Assembly (NCBI GenBank): GCA_016198625.1
Contig: JACQIH010000004.1
Coordinates: forward strand, 1-11,433
DNA length: 11,433 nt
Direction of reading: 5' to 3'
Source: Candidatus Aenigmatarchaeota archaeon
Lineage (GTDB): Archaea; Aenigmatarchaeota; Aenigmatarchaeia; GW2011-AR5
Shown piece by piece: positions 5,523-11,433 of the stretch. The position numbers and the translations under genes are program-made. The notes beneath the pieces were generated by a model. The model was given only the letters and a program-made list of their open reading frames with translations, ran no database searches and was not told the origin of the DNA. Numbering within the stretch: position 1 is the first letter of the stretch; every line of letters starts with the position of its first letter.

Positions 5523-8453
5523 ATGCGTTCGCGCTCCAAGGCGAGGAAGAAGACCACGCAGCCGCCGTACGCGGCAATCCTTTCTATAATGCTCGCTGTC
5601 TCGGTGTTCGCGCAGTACTGGGATTATTCGAGGCTTGAGTCACTGACGGCGAATACTGACTATTTATTGCAGCAGCCGGAAGAAGGCGGCGTGCCGGTGA
5701 CGGGATTTGTCGTTGAAGAGGGCGAGACGTTATATCTGTGCGGCAATCCTGACGTTGATCCTCCATTTTCCTACGGACTGGAATGCGCAAGTCCTGAACA
5801 CGTGATAGGTGAGTGCGGTTCGGAAGAAGAGTGCCAGTCTGTTGTCACGCAGCTTAATCTTGTAACACCTACGGCTTCTCCGTGCGATGACAATCCTGAC
5901 GAGGTCTGCGTTCAACCTGTCCAAGCAAGTATTGGGCAAAGAATTCTTCAGCGCGCGCAGGCAGTTCCATTTATACAAAGGGTTGCGCAGCCTGTTGTCC
6001 AAAGGTACGAAGCAGCGGACCAGAAAATACTTGAAGTCATGGTAAAAGCTTCTGAAGGGCTTCGTAGAGTTGCACAAAGAGTGGGAGGAAGAATAGGCCA
6101 GCTGATAAGACGGTCGCCACAGCCTGCGGCAGAACAGGCTGCCGCTGCCCGAGAAGCTGCAAGGGCAGAAGCCGCCGCGACGCGCGCAGGACAGTCGGCG
6201 CCGGCTACAGGTGCGGCGCAAGCGGTGCAGGGGGCCGGTACCAAAACTACTCACGTATTTGATCTTCCAGGAGGAGTCAAGCAGCGATGGAATTTAGACC
6301 CTCAAACCGGGCAATGGAAAGGAGTAAATGTAATGGATAGGATAAATCCCCAGACAGGCGCGTACGAACTCATAGAAACACCTTTACGAAGCCTGCCTTA
6401 CAGACCGGCTACTCCATTAACCGCCACTTCATCGCTTCCCAGACCCGTATCGCAAGCAACCGAGCAGGCAATTCAACAAGCTGGAGCAGTCCAAGCAGGT
6501 GCAGCCGGACAGGCACAGCAAGCAGTCCAAGGAGCAGGCGTGCTAACGCCTGGTGCTAGAAAGGTATTGATAGGAACAGGAGTCGCGGCTGGCACGTTAG
6601 CAGTCGGGAGCAGGGCCGTGCAGCAGGGCAGCCAAGGAACGACGCCGCCAGCAGCCCAGGCAGGCATACCAGATGATACCGAGGCGCGGCAGGCAGGCGC
6701 AGGTTCGACACTTCCTCTAGGCCAGGCATCCGTTCTGTGCCGAAGGAAGCTCGGGATAAGGGGCGGGGAAGAGCGCGAGGAAATATTCTGCGAGAACGAG
6801 GCGAGGTGCAAGGCGCCGCTCGAAAAATATAGCGAAAAAAGAATCTCCGAAGAAGCAGACTGCCCACGGACGCTGTCGACTGCAATGGAAGGCCTGCAAA
6901 GCCAGATGGCAAAAGAGCAACTTTACGGCGGAAGGCGCATCAAAGAGGTAAAGCCTGTTGATTCTGGAAAATTCCTGATTATCCTCTATGCGCAGCAAAG
7001 CGCTGCAGCCGGCGGCAGGCCAGCTGCATCGCCGGCGACATCAGCCGCGCAGTCGAGGGCACAGGCCGCCGCAGCGGCTGCGGCAGCGAGGAAACCGGCA
7101 GCGCCGCCAGTCGCCACGGAGGCCAACAAGTTCTACGGCTGCGTCAGGACGGGCGACGAGACGAATACTGATTACATATATTGCCGGTCAGCCTGCGCGC
7201 AGGACGATTTCATCGGAGAAGAGCATTTCACAGAAGGCGGGCTTGGTCATGGATCCCAGACACTCGCAGAATGCCAGAGAGCATTGAGCAAGTACAAGGA
7301 TACATTGAAGTCAGGCGATCTGATTACAACAAGGACAACGATGCCGATCAAGTCGGTTGATTCTTCGCTCAAGTCGGTGACCGTGCTGTTCAGGGGACAG
7401 ACCCACTACAGGGATGCCATTGTCATAAGATACGGCGAGGCGGAAGCGAGCGGTGCTCCGGCAGCCGCAGCCCCGGCGAAGCGCACCTACTGCGACAGGC
7501 AGGAAGGCGTTTGCGTAACACCCGGCAGCGCAGCCTACAGAAACTGCAAGTTAAGCGAAGGATGGCTGCCGAGCTCTACCGACTCGCAGGCATCGCAATC
7601 ATGCAACAAAGCGCCGGAGGACAAGAACGTGTGCTGCCTGATATGGGGAACGAAAGGGGAAATTTCGGGAACAACAAGAGAGAAATATTTGGAAGAGAAA
7701 AAGAAAACTTTGGGCGATACAGGGATTAAGGCAGCAACATCGGAATGCAAGAGCGACGGCGAGTTTGTTGATGTCCAGGCCGGCGAGAAATGCTGCGGCG
7801 ATTCGCAGCCGAACTATGATAATGTATTTTACCAAGGTTACCAAGGCTACGACTTGCCCGTATGCAGAAAGCAGACGGCAGTCGCGCAACCTGCTGCCGC
7901 AGGACTTAGTATAACCCGGGCGCAATGCGCGGGCGAGGATGAATACATAACCAATGAGAAGCCTGTATGCTGTTCTGCCGACTTGGAGATGCAAGATTAT
8001 TTTGACAGGATTATCTGCGCAAGAAAGGCGCAGCCAGCGCCGGCGAGAACAACGCCGGACATACGCACCTCATACGGCGAAGGCCTTTCGGCAGCAGCAG
8101 GACAGTGCGTGGTATGCAGGTACGAAGGCACCAATTTCCACTACGATCTTTCCGACAGGAATACGTGCTTCTCCGGGAACGACGAGCTCGTCACCACATT
8201 GTCCGCGGCATCGGACTGCGCAGCGGAAGCGACCGCGCTCAATGAACGCGGGACAGCGCCGCAATATACGGCGGGCGCGGGAAGCGAGCGCGGCTACCTG
8301 ACGGCGGGAGGATACGGGACGATACCGGCGACTGCGGCGGGCGTGGGCGGAATAGAAGGAGGCGACCAGTATTCGGAGCCCGTTCCACAAGAGTCCGTAT
8401 TTGCGGAGCAGCCGCCTGAGCAGGGGCTGTGCTTCTTCGGATTCTGCGTTTAG
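5523..8453 (+). CDS. Giant anchored cysteine-rich protein, paralogue of the preceding gene
   Basis: A 976-aa protein from ATG 5523; an upstream in-frame GTG at 5454 is rejected because it lies before the TATA box. A strongly basic N-terminus (RSRSKARKK) precedes a hydrophobic helix at about 16-31, giving a signal anchor, then TG-x-x-V at 60-64. Cysteine modules like those of the neighbour start at C406, C540 and, more diverged, C73 and C862. Modules with a vicinal CC lie at 657-705, 742-781 and 802-832. The C540 module shares YCRSAC, TLK-x-G, SV and AIV with the first module of the neighbour, and the C406 module carries the same type of extension. Residues about 140-235 are helical and Ala/Arg/Gln-rich. 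Residues 243-290 form a small polar region with two PQTG motifs (260-263, 276-279). A mildly hydrophobic Gly/Ala stretch lies at 347-363. It ends in a short CFFGFC sequence. Function unknown; probably displayed on the cell surface with its neighbour. Confidence 0.85.
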   Translation: MRSRSKARKKTTQPPYAAILSIMLAVSVFAQYWDYSRLESLTANTDYLLQQPEEGGVPVTGFVVEEGETLYLCGNPDVDPPFSYGLECASPEHVIGECGSEEECQSVVTQLNLVTPTASPCDDNPDEVCVQPVQASIGQRILQRAQAVPFIQRVAQPVVQRYEAADQKILEVMVKASEGLRRVAQRVGGRIGQLIRRSPQPAAEQAAAAREAARAEAAATRAGQSAPATGAAQAVQGAGTKTTHVFDLPGGVKQRWNLDPQTGQWKGVNVMDRINPQTGAYELIETPLRSLPYRPATPLTATSSLPRPVSQATEQAIQQAGAVQAGAAGQAQQAVQGAGVLTPGARKVLIGTGVAAGTLAVGSRAVQQGSQGTTPPAAQAGIPDDTEARQAGAGSTLPLGQASVLCRRKLGIRGGEEREEIFCENEARCKAPLEKYSEKRISEEADCPRTLSTAMEGLQSQMAKEQLYGGRRIKEVKPVDSGKFLIILYAQQSAAAGGRPAASPATSAAQSRAQAAAAAAAARKPAAPPVATEANKFYGCVRTGDETNTDYIYCRSACAQDDFIGEEHFTEGGLGHGSQTLAECQRALSKYKDTLKSGDLITTRTTMPIKSVDSSLKSVTVLFRGQTHYRDAIVIRYGEAEASGAPAAAAPAKRTYCDRQEGVCVTPGSAAYRNCKLSEGWLPSSTDSQASQSCNKAPEDKNVCCLIWGTKGEISGTTREKYLEEKKKTLGDTGIKAATSECKSDGEFVDVQAGEKCCGDSQPNYDNVFYQGYQGYDLPVCRKQTAVAQPAAAGLSITRAQCAGEDEYITNEKPVCCSADLEMQDYFDRIICARKAQPAPARTTPDIRTSYGEGLSAAAGQCVVCRYEGTNFHYDLSDRNTCFSGNDELVTTLSAASDCAAEATALNERGTAPQYTAGAGSERGYLTAGGYGTIPATAAGVGGIEGGDQYSEPVPQESVFAEQPPEQGLCFFGFCV

Positions 8454-8471
8454 AACGGGTACAAAATACAT

Positions 8472-8489
8472 TCTCAATAATCTCAATAA
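8472..8489. repeat. Two tandem copies of TCTCAATAA
   Basis: A 9-bp unit is repeated exactly in tandem (8472-8480, 8481-8489) in the 102-bp gap between the second giant gene and the 219-aa gene. It lies upstream of the presumed TATA element of the latter, so it could be a regulator site, or merely a slippage duplication in AT-rich DNA. Confidence 0.4.
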
Positions 8490-8500
8490 TAAGACGGCTG

Positions 8501-8555
8501 AAAATTATTTTGGACATAAGGAAGAAGGACTTGGGTTCCGGTTGTGTGATGTTAA
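8501..8555 (+). promoter_or_regulatory. Promoter and ribosome binding site of the 219-aa gene
   Basis: AAAATTATTTT (8501-8511) is a plausible TATA element that would give a leader of roughly 20 nt. The leader contains GTGAT (8546-8550), complementary to the archaeal 16S rRNA 3' end, 5 nt before ATG 8556. This leadered arrangement differs from the leaderless promoters of the two giant genes. Confidence 0.4.
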
Positions 8556-9215
8556 ATGGTAAAAGGACTGGCTTTTGTTGCTGCTGTCGTTCTGTTTCTT
8601 GTCGTATCGGGAGTGGGCTTCGTCATTCTCCAGTCGCAGTCTTGCAGCGCTGACCTGAATAGTTCATTGAAAGAGCTCAGGGAGCGCGTTTCTTATCTGG
8701 ACAAGAACTTGGACGCCGCAGATACAGGGATGCAAAATATAATAAGTTCGGTAAAAAGACACCATCAGGAAGCGGAGCAGTTTTACAAAGCTAACAAATG
8801 CTCCGAAGCCTCACAAAGCATAAAGGCTGCCAACGATGAAGACCAGCACCTGAGTGCTTATATAACTAAAAAACTGGCAAGCGACATTAGCGAAAGGACT
8901 TCCGGGTCTGTAGGATGCGCATCATCTGATTTCATCATAGAATCCGTCAGTCTCGATACTACAGCAAATGTCGGCCGTGTAACGGTAAGAAACAGAGGCG
9001 GAACCGACGAAAACGTTGTATCGGCAAAAATGTTCAATAAGGAAGGAGAAGAATCACCTTCCATAACGATATTTCCGAAAAAGATACCAAGAGGTTCGCT
9101 TACAGCGCTAAATTTCGATATAAGAAACACCGTCATCTGTGAATCATTTTCGAATGCTATTGTAACAACGGAATGCGCAACAGAAATATTTGATTCAAAG
9201 CCTGATAACTGCTAG
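8556..9215 (+). CDS. Anchored protein with helical stalk and beta-sandwich-like head
   Basis: A 219-aa protein. Residues about 5-26 are a strong hydrophobic segment after MVKG, giving an N-terminal anchor or signal. Residues about 31-115 are predicted mostly helical and charged (LKELRERVSYLDKNLD and on), consistent with a coiled-coil stalk. Residues about 122-212 look like a beta-sandwich of CARDB/Ig type (pattern VGRVTVRNRGGTDENV, then strands to residue 205). Six cysteines (30, 82, 121, 195, 207, 219) could pair outside the cell. It is visibly richer in A/T than the flanking housekeeping genes. It lies 102 bp after the second giant gene on the same strand with its own ribosome site, so it is probably part of the same surface cassette. 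No family is recognised with certainty; CARDB-like is a guess from pattern. Confidence 0.8.
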   Translation: MVKGLAFVAAVVLFLVVSGVGFVILQSQSCSADLNSSLKELRERVSYLDKNLDAADTGMQNIISSVKRHHQEAEQFYKANKCSEASQSIKAANDEDQHLSAYITKKLASDISERTSGSVGCASSDFIIESVSLDTTANVGRVTVRNRGGTDENVVSAKMFNKEGEESPSITIFPKKIPRGSLTALNFDIRNTVICESFSNAIVTTECATEIFDSKPDNC

Positions 9216-9240
9216 AAATGAAATTAATCCATGGGTATAA

Positions 9241-9384
9241 AATATCTTATCATGCGCATCGAAAAGAAAAAAAGACAGGGAAAAAGCGGCACTTATGAAA
9301 GAAGGATATATCGAAATGAAAGAGGAAACGAAAAAGATAAACAATGAATGGAGCAATGCGGATCCTGAATGGCCGCAAGAATAA
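9241..9384 (+). pseudogene. Possible fragment of a MazE/EndoAI-type antitoxin C-terminus
   Basis: The frame is open from 9241 (TAA at 9238) to TAA 9382-9384. The part from ATG 9295 encodes 29 aa beginning MKEGYIEMKEE and ending DPEWPQE, preceded in frame by KKDREKAAL. The pattern charged helix - GY-x-EM - charged helix resembles the C-terminal, toxin-binding tail of ribbon-helix-helix antitoxins such as Bacillus EndoAI (R-R-G-Y-M-E-M). The N-terminal DNA-binding part is absent and no toxin gene is nearby, so a remnant is more likely than a working gene; a free 29-aa peptide is also possible. TATAAAATATC at 9236-9246 could be a promoter. It ends 3 nt before the convergent rpoF stop. Confidence 0.35.
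9261..9286 (-). terminator. T-rich terminator candidate downstream of rpoF
   Basis: On the minus strand, about 100 nt past the rpoF stop, there are T tracts of five, seven and four residues (complement of 9262-9285), preceded by another five-T tract at 9331-9335. Archaeal RNA polymerase terminates at such T runs. It would close the rpl21e-rpoF transcript before it runs antisense through the surface-protein genes. Confidence 0.45.
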
Positions 9385-9387
9385 TGC

Positions 9388-9717
9388 CTACCTCTTCGCC
9401 TTGCTGACAATCCCGGCTATCTGCTTGACTTCTTCCTTCTTCAGGTTCGTCCGCTCCTTGCTGAAGAGCGACTCGACTTCCTCTTCGGTGTCCGGCAGAA
9501 GGCTTATCACGATGTTGATGTAGCGCGGCTTCATGACCGGGATTTTCGCGAGCTCCTCGGCAAGGTCCTCGGCCTGCTTCTGCGTCAGCTTCGGCAGCCT
9601 TTCCAGGTATTCCAGGCAGATCTTCTGCTCGTAAACGAGGTCGCGCTCCTTCTTGCGCTCCTCGAGGATGCGCTTCGTTTCGACGGTGCTGACATCCTCT
9701 TCGTTGAGTATCTCCAT
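9388..9717 (-). CDS. rpoF: DNA-directed RNA polymerase subunit F (Rpo4)
   Basis: A 109-aa protein of normal length for archaeal Rpo4/RpoF, the partner of Rpo7 (RpoE) in the polymerase stalk. The family pattern is clear: an N-terminal segment ending ETKRILEER, then a helical HRDC-like domain with YEQ at 29-31, YLERLPKLTQKQAEDLAEEL (about 37-56), and the conserved ISLLPDTEEEVESLFSKER (about 71-89) before a final helix. ATG 9717 is chosen because GAGGT (complement of 9728-9732) lies 10 nt upstream and the family start falls here; a longer open frame upstream reads through the end of rpl21e and is not credible. It follows rpl21e by 49 nt and is probably co-transcribed. In other archaea DUF655 comes next; here the strand downstream is empty for about 7 kb. 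Confidence 0.92.
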   Translation of the reverse strand: MEILNEEDVSTVETKRILEERKKERDLVYEQKICLEYLERLPKLTQKQAEDLAEELAKIPVMKPRYINIVISLLPDTEEEVESLFSKERTNLKKEEVKQIAGIVSKAKR

Positions 9718-9766
9718 AGACAAGACAACCTCATGTTTTCTTTCTGCAATGTCTCCCGTTATTAAT

Positions 9767-10045
9767 TTATTTCTTCGCGGGCGACAGGTGCTCCGGCCGC
9801 ATATAAACCAGCTTGGTCTTCCGGCCGTCCTGGACGCTGACAACGTACGCGCGCCCCTGCTTCTGCACCACGGTCCCCGTGTGGCCGTGGAAGCGCGGAT
9901 GGGAGAATTTCGACGAAGAGACGATGTTTATATGAACGCGCTCGCCTTCGGCAAACCTCGCCAGATAACGCGTCAGCGTCGGCTTCTTGCGGAGCTTCAG
10001 CTTCTTCCTCACGCCACGCATCTTGCCGTATGATTTTCGCACCAT
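9767..10045 (-). CDS. rpl21e: Large ribosomal subunit protein L21e
   Basis: A 92-aa archaeal/eukaryotic-type ribosomal protein of the 50S subunit. Recognised by the basic N-terminus (SYGKMRGVRKKLKLRKKP), then FAEGERVHINI, PRFHGHTGTVVQKQGRAYVV and the closing KLVYMRPEHLSP; the core is an SH3-like barrel that binds 23S rRNA. Length fits the family (about 95-100 aa). ATG 10043-10045 is preferred, with GGTGG 5-6 nt upstream; a GTG three codons earlier (10052-10054) is possible. It is the first gene after the probable promoter at about 10100 and precedes rpoF. Confidence 0.93.
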   Translation of the reverse strand: MVRKSYGKMRGVRKKLKLRKKPTLTRYLARFAEGERVHINIVSSSKFSHPRFHGHTGTVVQKQGRAYVVSVQDGRKTKLVYMRPEHLSPAKK

Positions 10046-10070
10046 CTGAACCACCAGCGAGTTCCAAGTT

Positions 10071-10108
10071 CCTCCTGCAACCCATATTCAAAGACAAAGC
10101 TTAAAAGC
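10071..10108 (-). promoter_or_regulatory. Probable promoter and leader of rpl21e-rpoF
   Basis: On the minus strand CTTTTAAGC (about 10100-10108) fits an archaeal TATA box; a start about 27 nt downstream would give a leader of roughly 30 nt before the rpl21e ATG. An AGGAGG (complement of 10071-10076) lies in this interval but is too far (25 nt) from the rpl21e ATG to be its usual ribosome site. Its role is unclear. Confidence 0.35.
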
Positions 10109-10109
10109 G

Positions 10110-10247
10110 TTGAAACGACCGCGTCCCGCTGAAAGCAAGATAGAACTTGCCGATTACTACAGGAAGGAAATCGAGCGGCTTGAGAACGAGGTCACACGGC
10201 GCGAGAAATTGCCGGTGCCGAAAAGGAAGCACAAGAAACGCGGCTAA
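10110..10247 (+). CDS. Hypothetical 45-aa basic helical protein, opposite strand within the operon
   Basis: A small plus-strand frame from TTG 10110 to TAA 10245-10247, whose stop directly abuts the pus10 stop (10248-10250). It encodes KRPRPAESKIELADYYRKEI, continuing ERLENEV and ending in a Lys/Arg tail (KRKHKKRG). The central part forms a good amphipathic helix and codon third positions are G/C-rich as in the neighbouring genes, which argues for a real gene. Against it: no ATG or clear ribosome site; the frame is also open back to 10050, so the start could differ, and it overlaps the rpl21e promoter. I recognise no family; a nucleic-acid-binding peptide would be a guess from charge only. 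Confidence 0.4.
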   Translation: MKRPRPAESKIELADYYRKEIERLENEVTRREKLPVPKRKHKKRG

Positions 10248-11433
10248 CTACTTCACGTGTATCCTTATCACGTCGAGTTCCTTGCAGGCGCACGCGGTGC
10301 CTAACAGTTCCGCGGCGCTCGGCCTTGTGCGGCCTTCGTCTCCCGTAACAAGCTCTTTGATATACAAACCGCCCTCGCCCCTGACAACTAAAACGAACCT
10401 CTTCGGGCCGATGTATTTCGCCTTTATCGAGCGCACGGCGCGCTTCCTTGACTTGTCCGCTCGGCGATGCAGGACGCGCCGCGGCGTCTTCTGGTAGATG
10501 ACCGTGACAAGCTTGCGCAGCTTTTTCAAATCCTGCCGGCTTATCTTGCCTTCGCATTCCACTACGGCGCGATAGCTCTTGTCGACCTTCGCCTCCTTGA
10601 TGGCGCGGACCGTGCTGACGCCCGAGAAGCGCAGCTTCCTGACGCGGATTTTGTTTTTCGGTATCTTCTTGGAAAGCTTTACCAGATTAACCCTTCTTTT
10701 TTTCGGCTTCGCGATTTCCAGCACGAAAGGGCGCCACGCAAGGCACCGCGCGTCGATGTCCTCGCGGCCCATGCCATGGAAAGAATGCGCCACCCCGCGC
10801 GTCGCTTTCATGAACGGAGCCGCGATTATCTGCTCGACGCTTGTCCTGTACTTGCGCGACGGCCATTTGGTCTGCGGTATGCCCCTGACAAGTTTCTGGT
10901 ACTCGCCGTATATGAACAACGGATTAACTTCGACGACGGGCTTGCCCGAATCGAAGTCCAGGATGAACGCCACGTCGGGGTTCTTGGGATTGAACCTGCC
11001 CCCGAATCTCTTTTCAACCAGCTTGCCGACTTCCCTGTTTATCTCCGCCTTAAGCGGCTCGCAATATTCGATGCCTACGCGCTCCCAGAGATTCTCTTCG
11101 GCGTCGATAAGCGCTGACGACATCTTTGTCCCGACCAGAAACGATGAAAATTCGTATTTCCTCGCCTTTGACTCGATTTTCCCCAGCCACTTCGAAAGGT
11201 CTTCGAAGAGGCCGAAGCACACGGAGCATTCCTTCGGCACTATCTTTTCCTTCAGCTCAAGGTTGTGGAACGAATAGCCGATGAAGTTGGAGAAATCGGC
11301 ATCGCCCCTGTAGTCCTCGACATCCACGGACATCGCCGTGAGCGTTCTAAGCATCCTTCCGCGCTGGTCGTTGGTGAATCCGCTCAGCAGCTGGCCGAAC
11401 TGCCTGCCGAGGCAGTGGTCGCATACCGGCTGC
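10248..11433 (-). CDS. pus10: tRNA pseudouridine synthase Pus10 (5' partial)
   Basis: The frame is open to the right window edge, giving 394 visible residues; an internal ATG at 11354 is not the start because zinc-site sequence CDHCLGRQFGQLL precedes it. Archaeal Pus10 converts U54 and U55 of tRNA to pseudouridine. Counting from ATG 11354, a second CxxC (C43-C46) completes the probable four-cysteine zinc site with the CDHC upstream. A THUMP-like region follows. The catalytic loop is GREDID at 196-201, with D199 the expected nucleophile by alignment to the GRTD motif of TruA. The C-terminal part holds QKTPRRVLHRRAD (288-300), GEGGLYIKELVTGDEGRTRPS (326-346) and a final ELDV, all family hallmarks. 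An oddity is that after the catalytic loop the usual ML-G-x-G-RPFVLEI reads CL-A-W-RPFVLEI, one residue shorter with both glycines gone. It heads the pus10-rpl21e-rpoF group on this strand. Confidence 0.95.
   Translation of the reverse strand, partial: QPVCDHCLGRQFGQLLSGFTNDQRGRMLRTLTAMSVDVEDYRGDADFSNFIGYSFHNLELKEKIVPKECSVCFGLFEDLSKWLGKIESKARKYEFSSFLVGTKMSSALIDAEENLWERVGIEYCEPLKAEINREVGKLVEKRFGGRFNPKNPDVAFILDFDSGKPVVEVNPLFIYGEYQKLVRGIPQTKWPSRKYRTSVEQIIAAPFMKATRGVAHSFHGMGREDIDARCLAWRPFVLEIAKPKKRRVNLVKLSKKIPKNKIRVRKLRFSGVSTVRAIKEAKVDKSYRAVVECEGKISRQDLKKLRKLVTVIYQKTPRRVLHRRADKSRKRAVRSIKAKYIGPKRFVLVVRGEGGLYIKELVTGDEGRTRPSAAELLGTACACKELDVIRIHVK

Noticed and set aside
7829..7846. Tandem TTACCAAGG duplication inside the second giant gene (YQGYQGY)
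   Set aside because: A two-copy in-frame 9-bp duplication in a low-complexity-rich gene is most simply replication slippage.
9718..9843. N-terminal extension of rpoF to 9843
   Set aside because: It reads through the 3' end of rpl21e in another frame and is not protein-like; ATG 9717 matches the family start.
1..11433. CRISPR array, tRNA/rRNA genes, insertion sequences or transposases
   Set aside because: No regularly spaced direct repeats, cloverleaf or transposase-like ORFs were found; repetition in the giant genes is protein-level module repetition.

Overview
The window looks like a piece of a DPANN-type archaeal genome (Micrarchaeota/Diapherotrites-like is my best guess; the lineage is inferred from style, not proven). 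The archaeal assignment is firm. It carries archaeal-only or archaeal-type housekeeping genes: the Pus10 tRNA pseudouridine synthase, ribosomal protein L21e, RNA polymerase subunit F/Rpo4 and a DUF655 protein. It also has TATA-box promoters about 27 nt before ATG codons that lack a leader, and GGTGA Shine-Dalgarno sites.

Layout, left to right. (1) 2-1645, plus strand: the C-terminal part of an extracellular Ig-like protein with a C-terminal membrane anchor, cut by the window edge. (2) 1651-2205, minus strand: a DUF655 protein whose only family-consistent start is an ATC codon placed 6 nt after a perfect GGTGA. (3) 2418-5420 and 5523-8453, plus strand: two giant (1000 and 976 aa) N-terminally anchored, Ala/Pro-rich, cysteine-rich proteins. 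They are paralogues built from a recurring four-cysteine module and fired from near-duplicate leaderless promoters. (4) 8556-9215, plus strand: a 219-aa anchored protein with a helical stalk and a beta-sandwich-like head. (5) 9216-9387: a small stretch with a possible antitoxin C-terminal fragment and a T-rich terminator for the opposite strand. (6) 9388-9717 rpoF, 9767-10045 rpl21e and 10248-right edge pus10, all minus strand, with an unrecognised 45-aa ORF on the plus strand between rpl21e and pus10.

How it fits together. In many archaea pus10, rpl21e, rpoF, DUF655 and ksgA lie in this order on one strand. Here the same order and strand are kept, but rpoF and DUF655 are separated by about 7.2 kb holding three oppositely oriented surface-protein genes. 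The simplest reading is that a cell-surface gene cassette was inserted into (or assembled within) a translation/transcription operon. DUF655 was left to be driven by its own promoter, divergent from the first giant gene. ksgA, normally next after DUF655, is not adjacent.

The most unusual content is the pair of giant disulfide-rich repeat proteins. At least eleven copies of C-x(7-21)-C-x(3-6)-C-x(10-21)-C occur in the first. Fewer, more diverged copies plus 'CC' modules occur in the second. A shared beta-rich extension is attached to some modules. I do not recognise this module as a named family; its extracellular location is inferred from the anchors and the cysteine density. No tRNA, rRNA, CRISPR array, transposase or insertion sequence was seen.
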